From Marsupella aquatica (taxonomy: Eukaryota > Marchantiophyta), in assembly GCA_973895155.1 (NCBI GenBank), contig OZ316898.1, positions 16,678,001-16,742,000 of the forward strand: a DNA stretch of 64,000 bases, in the 5' to 3' direction. A program made the translations under genes and the position numbers. Positions 59,275-64,000 of this stretch are shown here, piece by piece. The notes beneath the pieces are model-generated. The model had not been told where the DNA came from, searched no databases, and worked only from the letters and a program-made list of their open reading frames with translations. Position 1 is the first letter of the stretch, and each line of letters opens with the position of its first letter.

Positions 59275-62249
59275 ATGATTGCCCGCAGCTCTCCAGCAAA
59301 ATTTCTCGCATTTGATGCTTGTTCCTCATCGTCTACACAGAAAATCTCCAGTTACGAAAGAACCCGGGCTTCCAGAGAAACCTCATATGCACAGAGTCTT
59401 TCAAACTGGACCAGCAATAGAACCAATGCAGCATTACATTGTTCAAGGGCTTTTCGCAATGAGAGAGCGACGGAGAAGTATGGTCGAGGATACTTACTCA
59501 AGGGTCTGAATCTACATGTAACGGTTGCTAGCAAAGGGAGTGGAATTTCATTGCACCCACCAACGGAAGAGCATATCGTCGTAGAGCAATCTCAAGCTCG
59601 TCCAATGACCAGACCCGGCAGCACAGAGGCGGAGAGGATCGAAGTGCTTGATATGGATGAATATTTTAGTGGTGATGTTGGACGTATCTCCAGGTTCTGT
59701 GACCGCGTTAGAGAGCAGTGCCACACGGTTGGATTCTTCTACGTGAAGAGTCACGGGGTGCCTGAGGAGCTTTGTGACTCATTCCTCCAGTTGGGCCGTG
59801 AATTTTTCGACCTACCTTCTGAATTGAAGGTGCTCTTTGCCCTCGGTGTGCTCGCCCGTGCACATCCGTTGAAGTCAAATATGTCAAATGCATAAAAGAA
59901 TCACCTTATGAATCGGAATGATAAATTTTATACAGGCAAAATAGAATCACGACCTCGGGTGGTTTTCAAACGAAGTGCAATTGTCGGCACTGAGAGGAAT
60001 GCATCTGCTAGTTGCATCACATAAAAGCATTCTCGGTGTCCACTGTAGGAAAGCCTTAGAAGTCAGTCGATTTTGATCTTGATAGCTTGTTGATCTAGTC
60101 ATATAGGGCGTGAGGGGAACTGTAAAGTGTTGTTTGATGAGGAAATAAGCAATTTGAGGCTTATTAATATTGTTGATCTGTGCAGTACCAGTGTAGCAGC
60201 AAGTCAATGGGCATGTGACCGTGGTATGTTGCAATCAAATAAGCTCTGGGGAATGTGTTGCAGATGCAATTGGACTACAGAAACTCTGCCCAATTCAGAG
60301 GGTACATGAAAGTCGGGGTGGAAAACACTGGTGGGATAACAGACTTCAGGGAGCAGCTTGACCTAGGACCTGAAGAAGCAGAGGACTTTGATATTGTTGG
60401 TACCAGTCACAAAGCCTCTACTCGCTTGCTCTGACATATCTCTCTCCCTTCAAATTTTCCCTGACTCGTGATAGACCATCTCCCTAAGCAGCCTCAATCA
60501 GGAAGGGTTCGTAGATTCAAAGCGGTGTTAGAGTGTGAAATCTAAACCGCTTTCCTTCTCCTTCGGTGATGTTATCGTAGCTATGCTCAGGAGTTCATTT
60601 CTAGACTATATTTCTTTGCAAGAGATGCCTGGCCATGTAGTGTGGTGGCACGTTCCCAGATGTTCCACTTTTGGCGAGTTTGCTTAATCCATTATGCTCT
60701 CAGAAGTTGCCAGATCATTGATGTATGTAATAAGGGATCCTGACTGCTACCTCACGGTGTTCCAGACGGAAAGGTACAAAAGTTGGTGTATCCTGTTTAC
60801 CGACGCCTTCTTGGACCTAACCAGTGGCCACCAGAACAGTTGTTACCAGATTTCAAATCGAAAGCAGAGGAGTTCATGGAGAGGACGGGAGCACTATCCA
60901 TGCATCTCATGCAGGCCATCGCTCTCTCTTTGGGTCTGCGGAAAGACTACTTTGATTCAACTTTCCAAAATTCCCCTCATTACCAAATGAAGGTGAAATG
61001 CCTCAACCTGCTTTACTCCTCTGTTGACGAATCCGCTTAACTCTGAACTGCAAGTCCTTCACCAGTCTTTGATATGTAGTCTCACCTTGAATTCGCACGA
61101 GAAACTGACTAGTCCGACCGAAAAATAACATAGTTAATAGGGAACATAAATGGGCAGTGGGACCGCCATTTTACAAGGACCTGCATGTGTAATATGTCAC
61201 TAGGCACTGAAGGTTGGTAGAGAAAATCAAGAGACTAACTGACTTTCAGCTAAAGTTCAGAATATGGTGTGGGGCTCCTCCAGGTTGTTCGGTATCCTCC
61301 AAAATCAGAAAACCAAGATGCCAAGACTCCGGGCATGTTTGGGGTCGGTGAACACAGCGATAGTGGCTTCCTCAGCCTTCTCCTGCAAGATGCTGTTGGT
61401 GGTCTCCAGGCATGTACTTCCAATAGTAGTTGGATGTCGCGTTCGTTCTGGGCAATTTCATTGAATTTAGATTAGTCCAATATTGTACATTTCTACACCA
61501 GGTTTGGAGAGAGTCAGTTAGTTCATTTTGCGTGGAATTTTCTTAAAGTTTCATCAGCAATTGACCTACAGCTCTGGTTTCGTCTTTGATAATGTGGCAC
61601 TCAAGTTTTTACTTCAAGATTGGAACGGGTACGAGAGCTATGCACTAGTAGAGAAGTGAGAGAAGCTGTCTCACATTGCAACAACTTATTGTCACCATAT
61701 GCTTATGTTAGCGCCTGAAGTATTTTGAAATTCCAACATATGTCGATGCACTTTTAAGTGACGTTGGTAATGCTGCAGGCACAAACTAGTGCTGGAGAAT
61801 GGACTGATGTCCCACCTAAATTGGGAACATTTGTGGTCAACCTTGGGGAGATGCTTCAGCTTGCTACTAGTGGATACTATCTGGCAACTGTGCATCGGGT
61901 ACAGAGTCAGACTGGAAGTACTTCTAGGTACTCCGTACCTTTCTTTTTCAATCCTAGACTGGACACTGACATAACAGCCTTGAGTATGGTTGCAAAAGAA
62001 TCTGTCCAAGATGTCTCACCTTTGCTTGTACAAGATACTCTGTTGCGCAAGCATTCGAAAACTCACGGCGGAGCAAACAAATTGCTTCCAGTTTTTGGCC
62101 AAAATACTTTCAAGAGTTATGCAAGAAGTCATCCAGACATTGTGCGGGAGCATCATGCAGACTTACTTCAGTCTGATGGTAAGCTTGTACTAAGTAAACT
62201 TGAGGACTTCTCACCTAATCCTCAGGTAATTAAAGGTAAAGCTCTGTAA
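59275..62249 (+). CDS. 2-oxoglutarate/Fe(II)-dependent dioxygenase (5 exons, 504 aa)
   Basis: Exons 59275-59829, 60264-60399, 60766-60992, 61284-61409 and 61779-62249 join in phase (1,515 nt). The N-terminal DIOX_N domain begins near residue 121 (IEVLDMDEYF, GFFYVKSHGVP, FFDLPSELK). The core has VRYPP, the iron ligands His330 and Asp332 (GEHSDSGF) and the distal His387 (TVHRV). The 2-oxoglutarate-binding Arg398/Ser400 are in RYSVPFF. The C-terminal tail is long, with FGQNTFKSYARSHPDIV, also seen in isopenicillin-N-synthase-like oxygenases. The substrate is not predictable. The first ~120 residues are Ser/Arg-rich and could be a plastid transit peptide. Alternatively translation starts at the later Met before TRPGSTEAER, giving a usual-length enzyme. 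The intron after exon 4 starts with GC, not GT. The nearest alternative GT site leads to a stop. Confidence 0.88.
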
Positions 62250-64000
62250 GCTGGACTACATATCAAAGCTGAAAATGTAAGATAGGAAGAGTAAAATGCC
62301 CTGTAATGTAAGTTTGTATCGTCAAGCTGGTGTACTTAATTAGAGAGAACCACTCAGATGACTCGTCATTTTTACAGATTATTAGACTCATGGAATGCGA
62401 AAGTGGCCAAATTGACATACAGAGCTGGCAGAGAGTGACGTTTAAAGAATAAAGATCCTCAGGGCTCCACATTATCCAGATAAGGCAAGGCACTTCGAGA
62501 AAGTGATGTGAGAACATTGAGTCAATGCGTAAGGGAAAGTTTCTGAATTCCACAAGTTGTAATGATGTATCCACCTTCAACCTTTTTAAGGATGTGCTGT
62601 CTCGACAGTTTTGATACTGTATGGCATAATTTTGGATTCCAATCGAGTTTGATTTTGTGTGAGCTATATTTCTGGATTGCAATAGAGGGCTTCACTCCAC
62701 ATCCGTGGGACATGCCCCTACCAAAGACACCCCAACACCCAGTCACCCTCATTTTCCCTACTTTCCGAATCTGAATTTCTTAGGAACAATGTGTACAAGG
62801 ACTAATGGAGTTTGATTGCTGTACCGTAATGTACGGTGCACGGCCCATTACTGTTTGCAAGGCCACTATACAAAAGTAAAACTATGCCAAGGTGAACAGC
62901 ATACAAGCCCACGGTAAAAAGTATTAGATTGTCAAACCTTCTTCAAAGCATTCCGTCAAGTAAAGGCAAGCATCGTGAGAACTTCTGCACTACCATCCGT
63001 CAAGTAAAGGCAAACACGGATACCACTGTTGATCGTGACTTAGTCAGCAGAGAACAATCATAAATAAGCAATTCGCCTACTTAGAGAAAATAAAACCAAG
63101 CTTTAATACATCCGCGTCACACGTAAACAAAGTACTGAACAATCATTAATACAAAAGAGGCATGGAACAACTCAATGTTGGTCCGATTTTAAAAATACGT
63201 AGAAGCCAAATTCTGCAAGCCACTACTTTACATTCCCAACTCAAAGGATTTTTTCATCCTAAATTTTCTTTCTCGGAACGTGATTTTCAGAAAAGTTTAT
63301 ACCAAATGACTGAAGTCTTTCAAAGTCGTCTTGAGATTGGGCGTGAGTTTGGTCCCAACTCTCAAGTCTCGCCCTGGGTTTCCTTTAGTTTAATCCAAAA
63401 CTGGCCCGAATTGTCCTGGGTTTACAGTTCAGTACTGACTCAGGTTCCAACTTCGAAAATGGTCGATTCCGCCCATCTCTCGCCTCCCATCCTCAATTAC
63501 TTTACGAAGAGCATCACTCACCCTTCTTCTGCGGACGAAGCCGGAGTTCACTTTTAGCCGATGACAGATTGCATGTTCGAGCTGGAGGAGAAATTCTTCA
63601 GCTGAAGGAATCCGGAGGGCGCGAGCCAAGTGGGGGATAGGAAAGCTCACGTGACAAAACAAAGACGAGTGAAAGTAGAAAATTGTAAAGGAAACGCAAC
63701 ACTCGGTTCCAGCTTGCGGAGTGAGAACTAATTCATCCAGTCGGGACAAGTACTAGAATTGCTAGAATTTCGAACCGAAGATTAATCAGCGGTGCTGATG
63801 ATGGCAATGCCGACTCCAAGATGCTGCTCAGGAGGAGCAACAGCAGTACATATCGCCCATGGCAAGGGTACTGTAGTTACAGTGCTGTCCTCTACTCTTT
63901 CTCACCTCCTGTGTTTTTATTAGTCTTGCTTTAGTTCAGGTCATTGAATCATCGCCTTGCAGGCCCGTCTGTTTAGGTGTGTTGATGTGGAGATTCGCTG
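62250..64000. other. Downstream intergenic region
   Basis: No gene is supported. Frames at 63,162-63,557 (+) and 63,429-63,749 (-) overlap and neither has a recognisable domain. A short direct repeat (CCGTCAAGTAAAGGCAA, about 62,951 and 62,996) is present. Confidence 0.45.

Noticed and set aside
63162-63749. Genes at the right edge on either strand
   Set aside because: The two frames overlap and neither shows a domain or a clear exon pattern.

Overview
The window looks like nuclear DNA of a land plant. It holds an alpha-expansin, a plant-type RAPTOR (TORC1 subunit) spread over many short introns, a chlorophyll 8-vinyl-reductase pseudogene and plant-style Ty1/copia and Ty3/gypsy elements. I cannot name the species. 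A non-seed plant (bryophyte, lycophyte or fern) fits best, but that is inference from gene structure and from the DNMT3-like cargo described below.

Layout: (1) 0.5-3.3 kb, an armadillo-repeat protein with N-terminal membrane segments (two exons, + strand). (2) 3.3-15.9 kb, repeat-rich intergenic DNA with several tandem duplications, a broken divinyl-chlorophyllide 8-vinyl-reductase copy (- strand, about 7.85-8.64 kb), a degenerate LTR-like stretch and a GC-rich island at 13.5-14.9 kb. (3) 16.0-26.0 kb, a 9,980-bp Ty3/gypsy element. (4) 29.4-40.5 kb, RAPTOR in 23 exons whose coding lengths stay in phase throughout (1,395 aa). (5) 41.8-49.1 kb, a foldback DNA transposon with 10-bp target duplications, split by a nested copia element (42,019-48,831). 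(6) 49.1-53.3 kb, intergenic DNA with tRNA-like SINE units. (7) 53.35-55.08 kb, an alpha-expansin (three exons). (8) 56.4-57.4 kb, another inverted-repeat element. (9) 59.3-62.2 kb, a 2-oxoglutarate/Fe(II) dioxygenase (five exons, one intron with a GC donor).

The standout is the gypsy element. Between protease and reverse transcriptase its single-frame pol carries a complete cytosine-5 DNA methyltransferase domain. The motif order is canonical and the C-terminal motifs are of DNMT3 type. Its integrase ends in a full C4HC3 PHD finger. Its repeats are not ordinary LTRs but are arranged A1 - internal - B1 - A2 - B2 (360, 180, 360 and 180 bp, collinear), with TG...CA outer ends and an ATAG target duplication. 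The first 12 nt after A1 are perfectly complementary to a site in A that sits on an initiator-like motif, as expected for Tf1-type self-priming, and a G tract sits directly before B1. Read together, the reverse-transcription LTR is B-gc-A, but the integrated copy is opened inside that LTR at a palindromic junction. This looks like a circular or permuted integration form in an element with a DDE integrase. Five of the six repeat-pair differences, and five of the six in-frame stops, fit C-to-T change at CHG or CG sites. That is a methylation-deamination footprint on an element that carries its own methyltransferase. As I recall, methyltransferase capture by retrotransposons has been reported in dinoflagellates and in the alga Klebsormidium. 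The combination with a PHD reader, split repeats and apparent self-priming is not one I know to be described.
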